Shown in pieces: positions 34,385-43,910 of a stretch of DNA of 64,000 bases. The position numbers were made by a program, and so were the translations under genes. Position 1 is the stretch's first letter; every line of letters starts with the position of its first letter. A model generated the notes under the pieces. The model was not told the DNA's origin, did no database searches, and was given only the letters and a program-made list of their open reading frames with translations. Source of the stretch: Candidatus Methanogaster sp. UBA203 (GTDB lineage Archaea > Halobacteriota > Methanosarcinia > Methanosarcinales > Methanogasteraceae); assembly GCA_002503595.1 (NCBI GenBank), contig DASC01000135.1, forward strand, positions 1 to 64,000, in the 5' to 3' direction.

Positions 34385-37014
34385 TCTGGTACCTCCATCA
34401 CGTCCTTTACAATTCGCTGTATATGGCTACGATCGAAGCCGCGTGACGGGTCGACTCCGTCCTCGCCGTATTTTGCCTGCACGACCACGCCACGGGTATC
34501 CCTGACCGTACCGTCATGCTGCGCCTCCAGATCCTGAAGCGCATTCACCATCCTCCGCTGGAGATACCCTGACTGGGACGTCCTGACAGCAGTGTCCACG
34601 AGGCCCTCCCTGCCACCGATGGCGTGGAAGAAATACTCGACCGGAGAGAGCCCGCTCTTATATGATGCCTGTACAAATCCGTGCGCCTCTGCGCCGCGAT
34701 CTCCTTTCTTGAAATGTGGAAGCGTTCTACCTGAGTACCCGCGCTGGATGCGGGCACCCCGCACCGACTGCTGTCCGACACACGCAGCCATCTGTGCAAG
34801 ATTCAGCATCGAGCCCCTGGCTCCTGAAACCGCCATCGCAACCGCAGAGTTGTCGATACCAAGATGCAATCCAGCCTTGTCGCCAGCCTCGTCACGAACC
34901 TTTCCGAGAATCTGCATGATCCGAAGCTCAAGCGTCTCTTCACTGGTTCGCCCGGGCAGCGACTCAAGCTCGTTATGTTCATACTTGTCGATCAGACTTG
35001 CGATACTCTCCTTTCCGTACATCGCGTCCTTATTGATCTCCTGTATCTGTTTGACCGCCTCTTTCGGGATATCCTCATCATCAATTCCGAAACTGAATCC
35101 GTGATACATGATGCCCCGGATCGCAAGGTTTGTCATATTGTCAATAAACGCAGCCCCGGCAGCAGGTCCGAACTCCCTGATAACCTTGTTTACGATCTTT
35201 CCCTTGAACGCGCCGATCGATTTCTCATCGATGGTTCCACAAAGCAGTTCTCCATTCTTTATGACGACGTAAGCATCGTTCGGGCAGTTCTCCTTCTTGC
35301 ATTCGGCACATTCCTCGCATATCTCTGCCTTGTATTCGAGGTTTAACCCTTCCGGTAGAATCTGGCTGAATATCTGCTTTCCGGTCCAGTAGGGGGTGCC
35401 ATCCCCGATATGGTCCGGCGGCGGCAGGTCGCGCACCCCGGATTTCCGCAGGATCTCGAGTGCGCTGTTCTTGTCGATCGCTTTCTCACGCGTCAACAGG
35501 AACATGCCTGTTATGTGATCGTGTATCCCGCCGATGATCGGACCGCCAAATCTTGGCGAGAGGATGTTCTCCTGAACCCGCATCAGTATCGCCGCCTCTG
35601 CCCTTGCCTCCTCGTTCTGCTGTACATGGAGATTCATCTCATCGCCATCGAAATCAGCGTTGTATGGCGGGCAGACCGCTGGATTTAACCGGAACGTCTT
35701 TCCGGGCATGACCTTGACCTCGTGCGCCATGATACTCATCTTGTGAAGCGACGGCTGCCTGTTGAAGAGCACAATGTCGCCATCCTTGAGATGCCGATCC
35801 ACGAACCATCCGTATTCGAGCATCTCCGCGATCTCCTCGCAGGTTGTATCGCTGATTCGCAGTCTGTGCCCATCTGTCCGGACCACGTAGTTCGCGCCCG
35901 GGTGATTGGTCGGACCGCGGCGCACATACTCCTTGAGTTCCTCGATGTTTCTCGGCACAACCTTGAACGTGAGCGTCAGTTCTCTTGCAATCGCCTCAGG
36001 AATGCCGACCTCGTTGATCGACAGGTTGGGATCCGGCGAGATAACAGTCCTGCCGCTGAAATTGACACGCTTGCCAGAGAGACTGCCCCTGAACCGTCCT
36101 TCCTTCCCCTTCAGGCGCTGGGACAGGGTCTTTAAAGGTCTTCCGCTCCTGTGCCTTGCCGGAGGTATCCCTGATACGCTGTTGTCCATAAAAGTGGTTA
36201 CATGGTACTGCAAGAGTTCCCAGAGATCCTCGATGATCAACTGCGGCGCGCCCGCTTCCTTATTCTCCTGGAACCTCTGGTTTATCCTGATAATATCAAC
36301 GAGTTTGTGTGTCAGATCGTCCTCGCTGCGCTGCCCTGTCTGGAGCGTGATCGACGGGCGCACAGTGACCGGAGGCACGGGCAGCACCGTCATGATCATC
36401 CATTCAGGGCGCGCGTTACCTGGATCCATGCCAAAGACAGGGAGATCTTCATCCGGTATGTGCTCGAACCAGTTCCTGATATCGCTTGGAAGCAGTTTGT
36501 CCCCGGCCTCATAATACGTGGTAGGTTTTTCGTACGTGATCTTCAGTTGGTGCTCGCCGCAGTACGGGCACACTTCGACCTTGCTTGCCTCGCCAAAGAC
36601 CTGTTCAACTATCGCATCGATGGTCTGCCCCTGACTCCTCCGAGCCGAGATATGCTCGATATACTCTTTCTTCCGCCCTGCATCCAGAAGCAACCGGCTG
36701 CAACTTCTGCACGTACTCCTGAGTAGATTCCGTATCTGCTTGGCAAACCCGACGTGCACACAGGGAGCCACCAGTTCTATGTGCCCAAAGTGACCCGGGC
36801 ACTCCCCAGCCCTTCCGTTGCATGTTTTGCACCGCAATCCCGGATCGATGACTCCGAGTCTGGGATCCATGAGCCCCATATCAATCGGAAAACCATCCTC
36901 ATCATAAGTATCTGCCGTGATAATTCTGGTGACACTCATATTCCGGTATTCCCGCGGTGAGATCAAGCCGAATTTTATCCTTGAGATTTTCTTTGGAGCA
37001 CTGATCTGTTTCAT
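34381..37014 (-). CDS. rpoA1: RNA polymerase subunit A' (Rpo1N)
   Basis: The A' subunit forms the clamp and the active centre of archaeal RNA polymerase. The 877-residue sequence has the clamp zinc motif [18 protein letters not shown] near residue 57, a second CRSC, and the catalytic [19 protein letters not shown] near residue 453, whose three aspartates bind magnesium. [19 protein letters not shown] and the bridge-helix region [17 protein letters not shown] come near the end. No rpoB precedes it. A TATA-like CCTTTATC at 37041-37049 gives it its own promoter. Confidence 0.97.
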   Translation of the reverse strand: MKQISAPKKISRIKFGLISPREYRNMSVTRIITADTYDEDGFPIDMGLMDPRLGVIDPGLRCKTCNGRAGECPGHFGHIELVAPCVHVGFAKQIRNLLRSTCRSCSRLLLDAGRKKEYIEHISARRSQGQTIDAIVEQVFGEASKVEVCPYCGEHQLKITYEKPTTYYEAGDKLLPSDIRNWFEHIPDEDLPVFGMDPGNARPEWMIMTVLPVPPVTVRPSITLQTGQRSEDDLTHKLVDIIRINQRFQENKEAGAPQLIIEDLWELLQYHVTTFMDNSVSGIPPARHRSGRPLKTLSQRLKGKEGRFRGSLSGKRVNFSGRTVISPDPNLSINEVGIPEAIARELTLTFKVVPRNIEELKEYVRRGPTNHPGANYVVRTDGHRLRISDTTCEEIAEMLEYGWFVDRHLKDGDIVLFNRQPSLHKMSIMAHEVKVMPGKTFRLNPAVCPPYNADFDGDEMNLHVQQNEEARAEAAILMRVQENILSPRFGGPIIGGIHDHITGMFLLTREKAIDKNSALEILRKSGVRDLPPPDHIGDGTPYWTGKQIFSQILPEGLNLEYKAEICEECAECKKENCPNDAYVVIKNGELLCGTIDEKSIGAFKGKIVNKVIREFGPAAGAAFIDNMTNLAIRGIMYHGFSFGIDDEDIPKEAVKQIQEINKDAMYGKESIASLIDKYEHNELESLPGRTSEETLELRIMQILGKVRDEAGDKAGLHLGIDNSAVAMAVSGARGSMLNLAQMAACVGQQSVRGARIQRGYSGRTLPHFKKGDRGAEAHGFVQASYKSGLSPVEYFFHAIGGREGLVDTAVRTSQSGYLQRRMVNALQDLEAQHDGTVRDTRGVVVQAKYGEDGVDPSRGFDRSHIQRIVKDVMEVPE

Positions 37015-37040
37015 TGTATACCAGTCTCTGATGTCTGTGG

Positions 37041-37050
37041 GATAAAGGTT
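37041..37050 (-). promoter_or_regulatory. TATA box of rpoA1-rpoA2
   Basis: On the minus strand AACCTTTATC (37041-37050) is preceded by an A/G-rich AATCAAAA that could be a BRE. Its centre is about 31 bases ahead of ATG 37014, as in leaderless or short-leader archaeal promoters. It explains how rpoA1A2 is expressed without an upstream rpoB. Confidence 0.5.
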
Positions 37051-37282
37051 TTGATTCGAAGGGGTTGTCGTGCCTTGTGGTGTTGACGCCCACGCACGGA
37101 AGCAGGGTTTTTATGTGAGTGGGCACAACCCGATATTCCAGTGACAGAATAGCCGGCAGACTGGACTTTCACAGTGCCTGTGAGACGAACGTGACATCCT
37201 CTTCACAAATTCCTTTATATCGATGTAACATCATAATGATCATTACCACGTCCTTTTTTAAATCCGTTCGCGTGGGTGGGGC

Positions 37283-37312
37283 TGTGCAGCCCTCTTTCAC
37301 CAGGGCTGCACA
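37283..37312. repeat. Perfect 11-bp hairpin in the rpoA1-cdhD intergenic region
   Basis: TGTGCAGCCCT (37283-37293) and AGGGCTGCACA (37302-37312) are exact reverse complements around an 8-base loop (CTTTCACC). A TCAGGG...CCCTGA pair follows at 37315-37334. The remaining 707 bases between rpoA1 and cdhD hold the dispersed repeat at 37351-37540 and no convincing gene. Open frames there are short and not protein-like. The hairpin has no T-run on either strand. Confidence 0.6.
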
Positions 37313-37350
37313 CCTCAGGGCATCACCCCCTGATAATGCCATCCGCAAAT

Positions 37351-37540
37351 CATGAAACGGTATCGGAAAATCCAGTGAAATCACTATATCCTTAAATTTT
37401 ACCGCAGAGCACGCGGAGAACGAGAGAGGCACCAGAAAACCAAAGCGAGGATCGAAACGGTATCGAAACTCTGCGACCTCCGCGTTCTCCGCGGTGATAA
37501 ATCACTTGATTTTTAGACAGTGTCCATGAAACGGTATCGG
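37351..37540. repeat. Dispersed repeat, copy 3, bounded by direct repeats
   Basis: This is the most complete copy. CATGAAACGGTATCGG stands at both ends (37351-37366 and 37525-37540), and a related GATCGAAACGGTATCG lies inside at 37451. Between them, AACGCGGAG-type arms (CCGCAGAGCACGCGGAGAACG and CGACCTCCGCGTTCTCCGCGG) face each other. The reverse complement matches 1-77 and, in part, 21586-21745. The 16-bp border repeats might be a target duplication or part of the unit. Confidence 0.75.
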
Positions 37541-37721
37541 TCGACACGCGGGTCACGTACATGACTTGAATAGACCGTGATTATCAGGCCAAGTTGCACA
37601 GCAGCGGCACAGCCATTAACACAGGTTCCACCGGTTTTATCCACAACTCGGGCAATAAACCCGGGTTCATGGAATATTTCGTAACGCCGGATGATGGCAC
37701 CATAATGCTTGCGCGGAAGTT

Positions 37722-39041
37722 TTACCCTTCAACCATCATGCCAACCCAGTCGGGTGCGTTCACATGGCCCTCCGCGCCACCATCGCCGCCGCGCAACATG
37801 CCAGTCACAGACTTTAGCACCTGAACCGATGTCGGATGCATCATCATGAAGAGATCGACACCAGCAAGCGCAAGCGCTAGTCCCGTCGTTATTTCCCAGA
37901 TCGGTCCCCTGTACTCGCGGGGTCCCCAGTCCGAGTCCTCCTTGAGTGGCGAGACCGCCATCCACGACTCTCTTGCACCCCATGCGTTCGTGGTTCCTGA
38001 CGACATCGGGAAGTTCAGTTCCGCATCCCCTATAAGCCCTGCGAGCCGGATGCGCTCGATGTTTGAGTATGCGTAATCGAGACCGTAGCCAAGCGCCGCG
38101 GTTGTCGGATCCATCACGATGTCACAACGCTTGATGCCGCACTGCTTCATCAGTTTGCGGTTGAGTTCCTTCTGCGCATTGATCTCGAGCTGCGTCCACG
38201 AGAGGATCGCGTGACCGTACTCCTTTGCCGCGGCTGCGATCCGCTGGTAGTCCATGTTTAGATTTGCTGAAGCGATCAGGCACCGCTCCCCTTCGGCAGC
38301 CTCTGCCGCCTTCTCAAGAACCTCGGGATCCTTATCAGGATTTCCTGAGCCCCCGATGATGAGCGGGACATCTACTGCCTGCAAGACATCCTCGACCACC
38401 TTCGCCGCCTCCGATGCAGGCGTGTCCTTGATCGATGGATCGGTGCTTATCAGGTGGATCGTGACCATATCCGCGCCGAACTTCGAGACCACCTTCTTTG
38501 CCCACTCAGCCGGACTTTCGAGCACATCCTCGTAGTTCATGCGCACAGCGCGTGCCATTCCGATGGGCATGTCAAAGACATCGATCGAGACATAATTCGG
38601 ATGCGGCATCGGCGCATCAAAGTAGAACGGCAGCGCATGTTCGCCGCCAAGCGTAACCGTACTTTTGCGTGTGCCGCCGTCAGAGGATGTTGCACCGAGC
38701 ACAACCTCCTCGATCCCGTGCTTCCACTCAGAGACCGGGTCCACGTCAAACGATGCCGGAATCAACTCCTGCGGGATCCGGGACTGTACCTGGGACGGCA
38801 GCGTCATCGGCTGCATGGCAGGAAGCATCTGCCCTGCCGGACAGCCCATCATGCCTGCGACGTTATTTAACCGCGCCGCGATCTGCGCGAGCTCATATCC
38901 AACCACTTGCATCAGTTCCTGGCTGCCGCCTCCGCCGTCGAATTCGATCTCGATATCCCCCTCTATCGTAACACCTTTCAGTTCAAGCACGTTCTCGAGC
39001 ATTTTGTTGAGATCGGATAGCGTGAGAGTGGTAGTTGTCAT
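37722..39041 (-). CDS. cdhD: ACDS/CODH complex subunit delta (corrinoid protein small subunit)
   Basis: CdhD pairs with CdhE as the corrinoid iron-sulfur protein that passes a methyl group between tetrahydrosarcinapterin and acetyl-CoA synthase. The 439-residue sequence has the [19 protein letters not shown] start of its barrel, [20 protein letters not shown] and [19 protein letters not shown], and ends near [15 protein letters not shown]. Its length is normal. In many methanogens cdhD sits inside cdhABCDE, but no other cdh gene lies next to it here. A gap of about 700 bases with repeats separates it from rpoA1. Confidence 0.95.
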   Translation of the reverse strand: MTTTTLTLSDLNKMLENVLELKGVTIEGDIEIEFDGGGGSQELMQVVGYELAQIAARLNNVAGMMGCPAGQMLPAMQPMTLPSQVQSRIPQELIPASFDVDPVSEWKHGIEEVVLGATSSDGGTRKSTVTLGGEHALPFYFDAPMPHPNYVSIDVFDMPIGMARAVRMNYEDVLESPAEWAKKVVSKFGADMVTIHLISTDPSIKDTPASEAAKVVEDVLQAVDVPLIIGGSGNPDKDPEVLEKAAEAAEGERCLIASANLNMDYQRIAAAAKEYGHAILSWTQLEINAQKELNRKLMKQCGIKRCDIVMDPTTAALGYGLDYAYSNIERIRLAGLIGDAELNFPMSSGTTNAWGARESWMAVSPLKEDSDWGPREYRGPIWEITTGLALALAGVDLFMMMHPTSVQVLKSVTGMLRGGDGGAEGHVNAPDWVGMMVEG

Positions 39042-39271
39042 GCGGATTTCAATGAGATTACAGGTTTATTAAATGTTGCAGATTCCCAGGTTCAGCAGGG
39101 GCAGTCAACTCTTCGGAGATGGGGGCAAGAGTAGAAATACATCCAACCACTGCCACATTTGAAAGCGTACGCATTGGCTCTACACTCGCCAGAAAGAGCA
39201 AGCTTCGCAAACAGATCCGAAAAACCCCAATACCAGTTAGATGAAATGCGTAATTAGAAGGAGAAGCGATC

Positions 39272-39490
39272 ATGTCAACTGAAATTGCTGCCTACGAAAA
39301 TCGGCTAATTCGTGAAATCAAAGAGACTCTACAAGAATATCTGCCGAACCTGCTTCAGGTTGTCCGATTGTTTCATGAGAGTGTAGTGTTAAAGCCAGCA
39401 GAGGATAGCTTCCGCCAAGGCTGGAAGGAAACGATGGCAGGCGAAACACGACCAGTGTCTGAATTGTGGGATGGCATCGATGCCGAGTGA
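39272..39490 (+). CDS. Small hypothetical protein (antitoxin-like)
   Basis: The 72-residue, mostly helical protein (NRLIREIKETLQEYLPNLLQ and a SFRQGWKETMAGETRPVSELW end) resembles the short antitoxin-like proteins that precede RelE genes. No toxin follows it. The frame start lies after AAGGAG at 39258, a good SD. The C-terminal WKEAMAGETxPxSELW motif recurs in small proteins of cyanobacteria and archaea, though I cannot name the family. The upstream region (39042-39271) shows no gene. Confidence 0.55.
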   Translation: MSTEIAAYENRLIREIKETLQEYLPNLLQVVRLFHESVVLKPAEDSFRQGWKETMAGETRPVSELWDGIDAE

Positions 39491-39657
39491 GCCAGCCGAA
39501 TCTACTTACATCCCATCCCACACCTCCGTCCTCGCTAATCCCGCCGCTTTACCTCCAGCCCGCGGATGCCCCCGAATTCATTTGGGTGTGGAGTGGTTGG
39601 GGCTTCAGGATGTACGTTGGGGTAACCTATTTGTTTGGGAGTCCCCTACCCCATACA

Positions 39658-41187
39658 ATGGCAAACCGGAAGGAATTTCACGAGTTGATACCGATCGGAA
39701 GAGCGGAAGAGATACTCAGATCGATCATCCGCAGCAGCACCGAAGTCGTGCCGCTCGATCTGGCATACCACAGCGTCCTTGCGGAGGATGTTTTCGCGAC
39801 TACCGATGTGCCATCGTTTGACCGTGCAGACATGGATGGCTACGCAGTGCGTGCGGCAGATACGTACAGAGCGCGGGAAGAAGATCCGGTGCAGCTTGTG
39901 ATCGCGGGCAGAATCCCTGCCGGGGACGTTCCGTCGCTTACGATTTCTGAGGATGTTGCTGCCGAGATATCCACAGGCGCGATGCTCCCCACGGGCGCTG
40001 ATGCGGTCGTGATGGTCGAGTACACCAAGGAAGGCGAATCTTCGTCTTCGGTCTCGATTTACAGGGCGGTCCACGTATATGAGAATGTCATGCGGGCAGG
40101 GGCCGACATCCGGGGCGGGACGCGGGTGCTTCCAAAAGGCGCGCTTCTCGGATCGCGTGAGGCAGGTGTTCTTGCAGCCATCGGAGTCTCGCATGTCAGG
40201 GTTCACTCGCTTCGCATCGGAATCATCTCGACCGGAAACGAACTCGTCTCTGCGGGCGAGAAGCTGGATCCGGGACAAGTATACGATGTGAACGCGCATA
40301 CGGTATCTGCTGCGGTGCGTGAATGCGGAGCAACTCCTGTTGCGTACGGGATCGTTTCAGATGACGAAAAAAAGACGGTGGAAGTCCTCATAAAAGCCAT
40401 TTCAGAGTGCGATCTGATCCTCACATCCGGAAGCACGTCTGCCGGGTCTGGAGACATCATGCCCCGCATCCTCGAGGAGTACGGTGAGGTACTCGCGCAC
40501 GGGATCAATATCAAGCCCGGTAAGCCGATGATAATAGCGAAGATGGAAAAACCAGTTATAGGGCTTCCAGGTTTCCCAACATCGGCACTGAGCATGTTTT
40601 ATTATTTAGTAGCTCCGCGAATACGCGATGTTCTCGGATACGTTGCAGGTGTAGCAGCGAGACCGCAGCAGGCTGTGCTCGGATCGATGATCCAGTCGGC
40701 AGGAAGGCACCAGCTCCTGCCGGTAGCACTGGTGCGGGGGATGGCGTATCCTGTGATCAAGGGTTCCGGCGCAATCACAGCGCTCGCATCCGCGGACGGG
40801 TTTATCGAGATCCTTCCCGAGACCGAAATCATGGAGGCAGGAGAGACGGTTGAGGTCACGCTCTTTGGGGATGCGGCTGCAAATGATCTCGTATTTGCGG
40901 GAGCGGCTTTTTATGAGGTGAACCGGATCATCGGGATGCTGCCGTTTCGTGTGCGGATGATCCAAACTGGCGTTGCCGCCGGAATCGATGCTCTGCGGAA
41001 CGGGATAGCAGATATCGCAGGAATCCCTCTTTCCACAGATGAACTGCCTGATATGGATGGAGTTTCGGCCATACATGAATTTCTGCGCGGAGATGGGGCG
41101 TATACGCTCATTGCACTTCACGACCGGATCGATTCTGAGAATATAAAGGCGTTTCTTTCGGCGATCGAATCTACCAGTGCTGCATGA
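39658..41187 (+). CDS. moeA: Molybdopterin molybdenumtransferase MoeA with shortened PBP-like tail
   Basis: MoeA inserts molybdenum (or tungsten) into adenylylated molybdopterin. From ATG 39658 the protein has 509 residues. The four MoeA domains are present: SFDRADMDGYAVRA near residue 60, STGAMLPTGADAVVMVEY, STGNELV, the catalytic-loop SGSTSAGSGDIM near residue 260 and VIGLPGFPTSALSMF. A further ~100 residues (NRIIGMLPFRVRMIQTGVAAG onwards) resemble the periplasmic-binding-like tail of archaeal MoeA, which is normally about 230 residues. The upstream frame extension to 39466 is not protein-like. Tungsten or molybdenum enzymes such as formylmethanofuran dehydrogenase would need it. Confidence 0.88.
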   Translation: MANRKEFHELIPIGRAEEILRSIIRSSTEVVPLDLAYHSVLAEDVFATTDVPSFDRADMDGYAVRAADTYRAREEDPVQLVIAGRIPAGDVPSLTISEDVAAEISTGAMLPTGADAVVMVEYTKEGESSSSVSIYRAVHVYENVMRAGADIRGGTRVLPKGALLGSREAGVLAAIGVSHVRVHSLRIGIISTGNELVSAGEKLDPGQVYDVNAHTVSAAVRECGATPVAYGIVSDDEKKTVEVLIKAISECDLILTSGSTSAGSGDIMPRILEEYGEVLAHGINIKPGKPMIIAKMEKPVIGLPGFPTSALSMFYYLVAPRIRDVLGYVAGVAARPQQAVLGSMIQSAGRHQLLPVALVRGMAYPVIKGSGAITALASADGFIEILPETEIMEAGETVEVTLFGDAAANDLVFAGAAFYEVNRIIGMLPFRVRMIQTGVAAGIDALRNGIADIAGIPLSTDELPDMDGVSAIHEFLRGDGAYTLIALHDRIDSENIKAFLSAIESTSAA

Positions 41188-41365
41188 CGGCGCGGGGTGC
41201 AGCGCCGGAGGCATAAAATCATGAATGCTTCGACAGTGCAGTTGCATGGCAGGGATGTTTGATGTGAGTGGCTGAGACGGATTACTTTCGAAACAAAATT
41301 TAGGGGTTGTGTCACCCCCTACATCACGACAGTTTTTTATAGATCGGTACACAAGTTCGGCATAT

Positions 41366-41968
41366 ATGTCGCAATGGAAAGAGACGCTGGAACGGATCGG
41401 GCTTGCACTCGGAATCTCGATGCTGCTCGGGATGATACTGCTACCGAACTTTCGACCCGCTGTTGCCAGCGGCGTCGATGTACTGCTCGGACCGCTGCCT
41501 GACATGCTGCCGATTCACATCACGCTCTTTGTGATGGCTGCACTCACCGGACTCTATGCCTCGCTCATCCAGAAGTACACCATCGACTGGGAACTGATGC
41601 GCACATTCTCTGAAAAGATGAAGGCGTTTCAGAAGGAATATCGGGAAGCGCAACTCGCAGAGAACAAACAGAAATTAAAGAAACTCGATGAGAAGCGTGC
41701 TGCCATGATGGGCGATCAGGGTAAGATGATGAAACAGCAGTTCAAACCGATGGCATACATCAGCATCATCTCGCTGCCGCTCTTCTTCTGGGCATACGCA
41801 TACGTCGGCAACCATCCGGATTTCACCATGACATTCCCGTTCTGGGGAGTAAAATCGCTTGGCGAACCTGCTATTCTTGGCATCCAGTACTGGATCGTCT
41901 GGTACATGATATGCTCACTACCGGTCAGCCAGGTGATCAGGAAAGCCCTCGATATCGGCGGAGCATGA
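41366..41968 (+). CDS. DUF106 membrane protein (archaeal Oxa1/EMC3-like insertase)
   Basis: The 200-residue protein has the DUF106 layout: an N-terminal helix, a membrane segment (ITLFVMAALTGLYASLIQKYTID), a long charged coiled coil (KMKAFQKEYREAQLAENKQKLKKLDEKRA) and two to three C-terminal membrane segments. Archaeal members are homologues of Oxa1/YidC and EMC3 and insert membrane proteins. The ATG at 41366 is used because the TATA-like TTTTTTATAG lies about 30 bases before it. It is usually near secY or adenylate kinase; here its neighbours are purine-nucleoside genes, which start 5 bases later. Confidence 0.88.
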   Translation: MSQWKETLERIGLALGISMLLGMILLPNFRPAVASGVDVLLGPLPDMLPIHITLFVMAALTGLYASLIQKYTIDWELMRTFSEKMKAFQKEYREAQLAENKQKLKKLDEKRAAMMGDQGKMMKQQFKPMAYISIISLPLFFWAYAYVGNHPDFTMTFPFWGVKSLGEPAILGIQYWIVWYMICSLPVSQVIRKALDIGGA

Positions 41969-41972
41969 TTCA

Positions 41973-42653
41973 ATGCTCGGTATCATCGCAGGCACAAGTC
42001 TGATCGGAGAGGAGTTCGAAGAAAGGATTGGCAGAAAGGAGACCGTCGGAACTGAATACGGCGATGTGGAGGTTTTTATAGGGAGTGACGCCATCTTCCT
42101 GCCGCGCCACGGCATTGCTATGGATACGCCGCCGCACCGGATAAACCACCGCGCAAACATATCGGCACTCAAAGAATCAGGCGTGGATGGTGTGATATGC
42201 GTCTGCTCGACAGGCAGTCTGAATCCGGAGATACTACCCGGCACGCTGGTCGTCCCAGACGACTACATAAACTTCGGAATGCCGCTGACATTCTACGACG
42301 ATGAGATACGGCATATCGTGCCAGCTCTCGACGAGGGATTGCGGAGCAGGATTGTCAAAGCGAGTCACGGAAAGGATGGGGGCGTCTATGTGCAGACGCA
42401 CGGACCCAGATTCGAGACAAAAGCAGAGATCACAGTTCTCGGGCAGTTCGCTGATATCGTCGGCATGACGATGGCAAACGAGGCAACCCTCTGCTGCGAG
42501 GCAGAAATCCCTGTTGCAGCGCTCTGCACGGTCGATAACTATGCAAACGGTGTTGCCGCGCAGAAACCGGGGTTGAGCTATGAGACGATCATCGAAAATA
42601 TTGAGAGGAACCGTGAGATGGTCACAGATATAATCATGAGGCTAATCGAATGA
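41973..42653 (+). CDS. Methylthioadenosine/methylthioinosine-type nucleoside phosphorylase
   Basis: This 226-residue enzyme splits a 6-oxopurine or methylthio nucleoside with phosphate to release the base and a sugar 1-phosphate. The N-terminal IIAGTSLIGEEF carries the phosphate loop, RHGIAMDTPPHRINHRANI the conserved PxHxINYRAN region, and THGPRFETKAEI the substrate loop. GMTMANEATL lies near residue 166. The neighbouring deaminase (42650) supports 5'-methylthioinosine as a substrate, as in methanogens without MTA nucleosidase. The gene overlaps the deaminase by ATGA. Confidence 0.9.
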   Translation: MLGIIAGTSLIGEEFEERIGRKETVGTEYGDVEVFIGSDAIFLPRHGIAMDTPPHRINHRANISALKESGVDGVICVCSTGSLNPEILPGTLVVPDDYINFGMPLTFYDDEIRHIVPALDEGLRSRIVKASHGKDGGVYVQTHGPRFETKAEITVLGQFADIVGMTMANEATLCCEAEIPVAALCTVDNYANGVAAQKPGLSYETIIENIERNREMVTDIIMRLIE

Positions 42654-43909
42654 GTCTGCTCCTGAGAGCTACCGAGAACTACGGAAACGTATACATCGAG
42701 GACGGTGCGATCGCTGAGATCGGCTGTGCCGCGTATGACGCGGATACCGTTATTGACGCAAAGAGAAAGGCACTCGTGCCCGGCTTTGTGAACACGCATA
42801 CCCATGCGGCGATGACGCTCTTTCGCGGGTATGCCGATGATCTTCCTTTGCAGACGTGGCTTGCGGATTGGATCTGGCCAGCAGAAGCGAAACTGACAGG
42901 GGAAGATGTCTACTGGGGCACAAAACTTGCGTGTCTCGAGATGATAAGGACTGGCACGACCACGTTTAACGATATGTACTGGCACGCTTCAGAAAGCGCA
43001 AAAGCGGTCGACGAGATGGGGATACGCGGCGTTATCAGTAACGTCTTCATCGATATCGATGGCGGGTCAGGCGGGCCAGATGATGAGACGCAGAGGGAAA
43101 CTAAGAGATTGATCACGAAACTGACGAAGGATTACTCGGATCGGGTGATCCCCGCACTTGGTCCGCACGCCATCTACACAGTCTCAGAGGAGAGTCTTCT
43201 GTGGATCGCAGAGTTTGCAAGAGAAGATGATCTGCTGGTCCACATCCACGTTTCGGAGACCGAACAGGAGGTCAAGGACTGCATCGAGAAGACTGGCGTG
43301 CGCCCTGTCGAGTACCTCGACCGGATCGGGTTTCTCGGTCCGAATGTCGTTTCCGCGCACTGTGTCTGGCTCGATGACAACGAGATATCGCTGCTTGCGA
43401 AACATAATGTTAATGTGTCGTACAACCCAACTTCAAATATGAAACTCGCTGTCGGAGAGAATGTGAGATACCCTGCACTCTGTGCTGCAGGAGTCAACGT
43501 CTCGATAGGAACTGATGGGTGCGCATCCAACAACAACCTAAACATGCTCGAGTCGGCAAAGTTCGCATCACTTTTCCAGAAATTCGCAACGAACCAGCCG
43601 ACCATGATGCCAGCGCGCGATGCGCTTTCGATGGTCACGAAGCATGGCGCACAAGCCCTGCGTATATGGGAAAGAGGCGGCGAGATAGCAGTAGGTGCGC
43701 CAGCAGACCTGCTCTTGATCGATCTGCAACTGCCAGGGATGACACCGCTTCACAACCTCGACTCGAACCTGATATACGCATCATCAAACTGCGTTGACAC
43801 CACGATATGCGATGGCGTCGTGCTCATGGAGGGAGGGGTGGTAGATGGTGAGGAAGAGATTCTCATGAAAGCATCGGAAACGGCTTTTGACCTGGTGAGG
43901 AGGCAATGA
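42650..43909 (+). CDS. dadD: 5'-deoxyadenosine/SAH deaminase (DadD/MtaD family)
   Basis: This 419-residue amidohydrolase deaminates 5'-deoxyadenosine, methylthioadenosine or S-adenosylhomocysteine to the inosine form. NTHTHAAMTLFRGYADDLPL near residue 48 is the first metal motif, with LPLQTWLADWIWPAEAKLT as family signature. IHVSETEQEV, VSAHCVWLDDNEI and SIGTDGCASNNNLNM supply the other metal and catalytic residues. Its product would feed the phosphorylase directly upstream. Radical-SAM enzymes such as Mmp10 produce 5'-deoxyadenosine, so the pair may recycle that by-product. Confidence 0.92.
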   Translation: MSLLLRATENYGNVYIEDGAIAEIGCAAYDADTVIDAKRKALVPGFVNTHTHAAMTLFRGYADDLPLQTWLADWIWPAEAKLTGEDVYWGTKLACLEMIRTGTTTFNDMYWHASESAKAVDEMGIRGVISNVFIDIDGGSGGPDDETQRETKRLITKLTKDYSDRVIPALGPHAIYTVSEESLLWIAEFAREDDLLVHIHVSETEQEVKDCIEKTGVRPVEYLDRIGFLGPNVVSAHCVWLDDNEISLLAKHNVNVSYNPTSNMKLAVGENVRYPALCAAGVNVSIGTDGCASNNNLNMLESAKFASLFQKFATNQPTMMPARDALSMVTKHGAQALRIWERGGEIAVGAPADLLLIDLQLPGMTPLHNLDSNLIYASSNCVDTTICDGVVLMEGGVVDGEEEILMKASETAFDLVRRQ

Positions 43910-43910
43910 G

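Noticed and set aside
37140..37500. Small protein genes in the rpoA1-cdhD gap
   Set aside because: The open frames run through repeat and hairpin sequence and give cysteine- or proline-rich peptides without start signals.
39466..39657. N-terminal extension of MoeA
   Set aside because: The first 64 codons overlap the upstream gene and are unlike MoeA; the ATG at 39658 gives the standard start.
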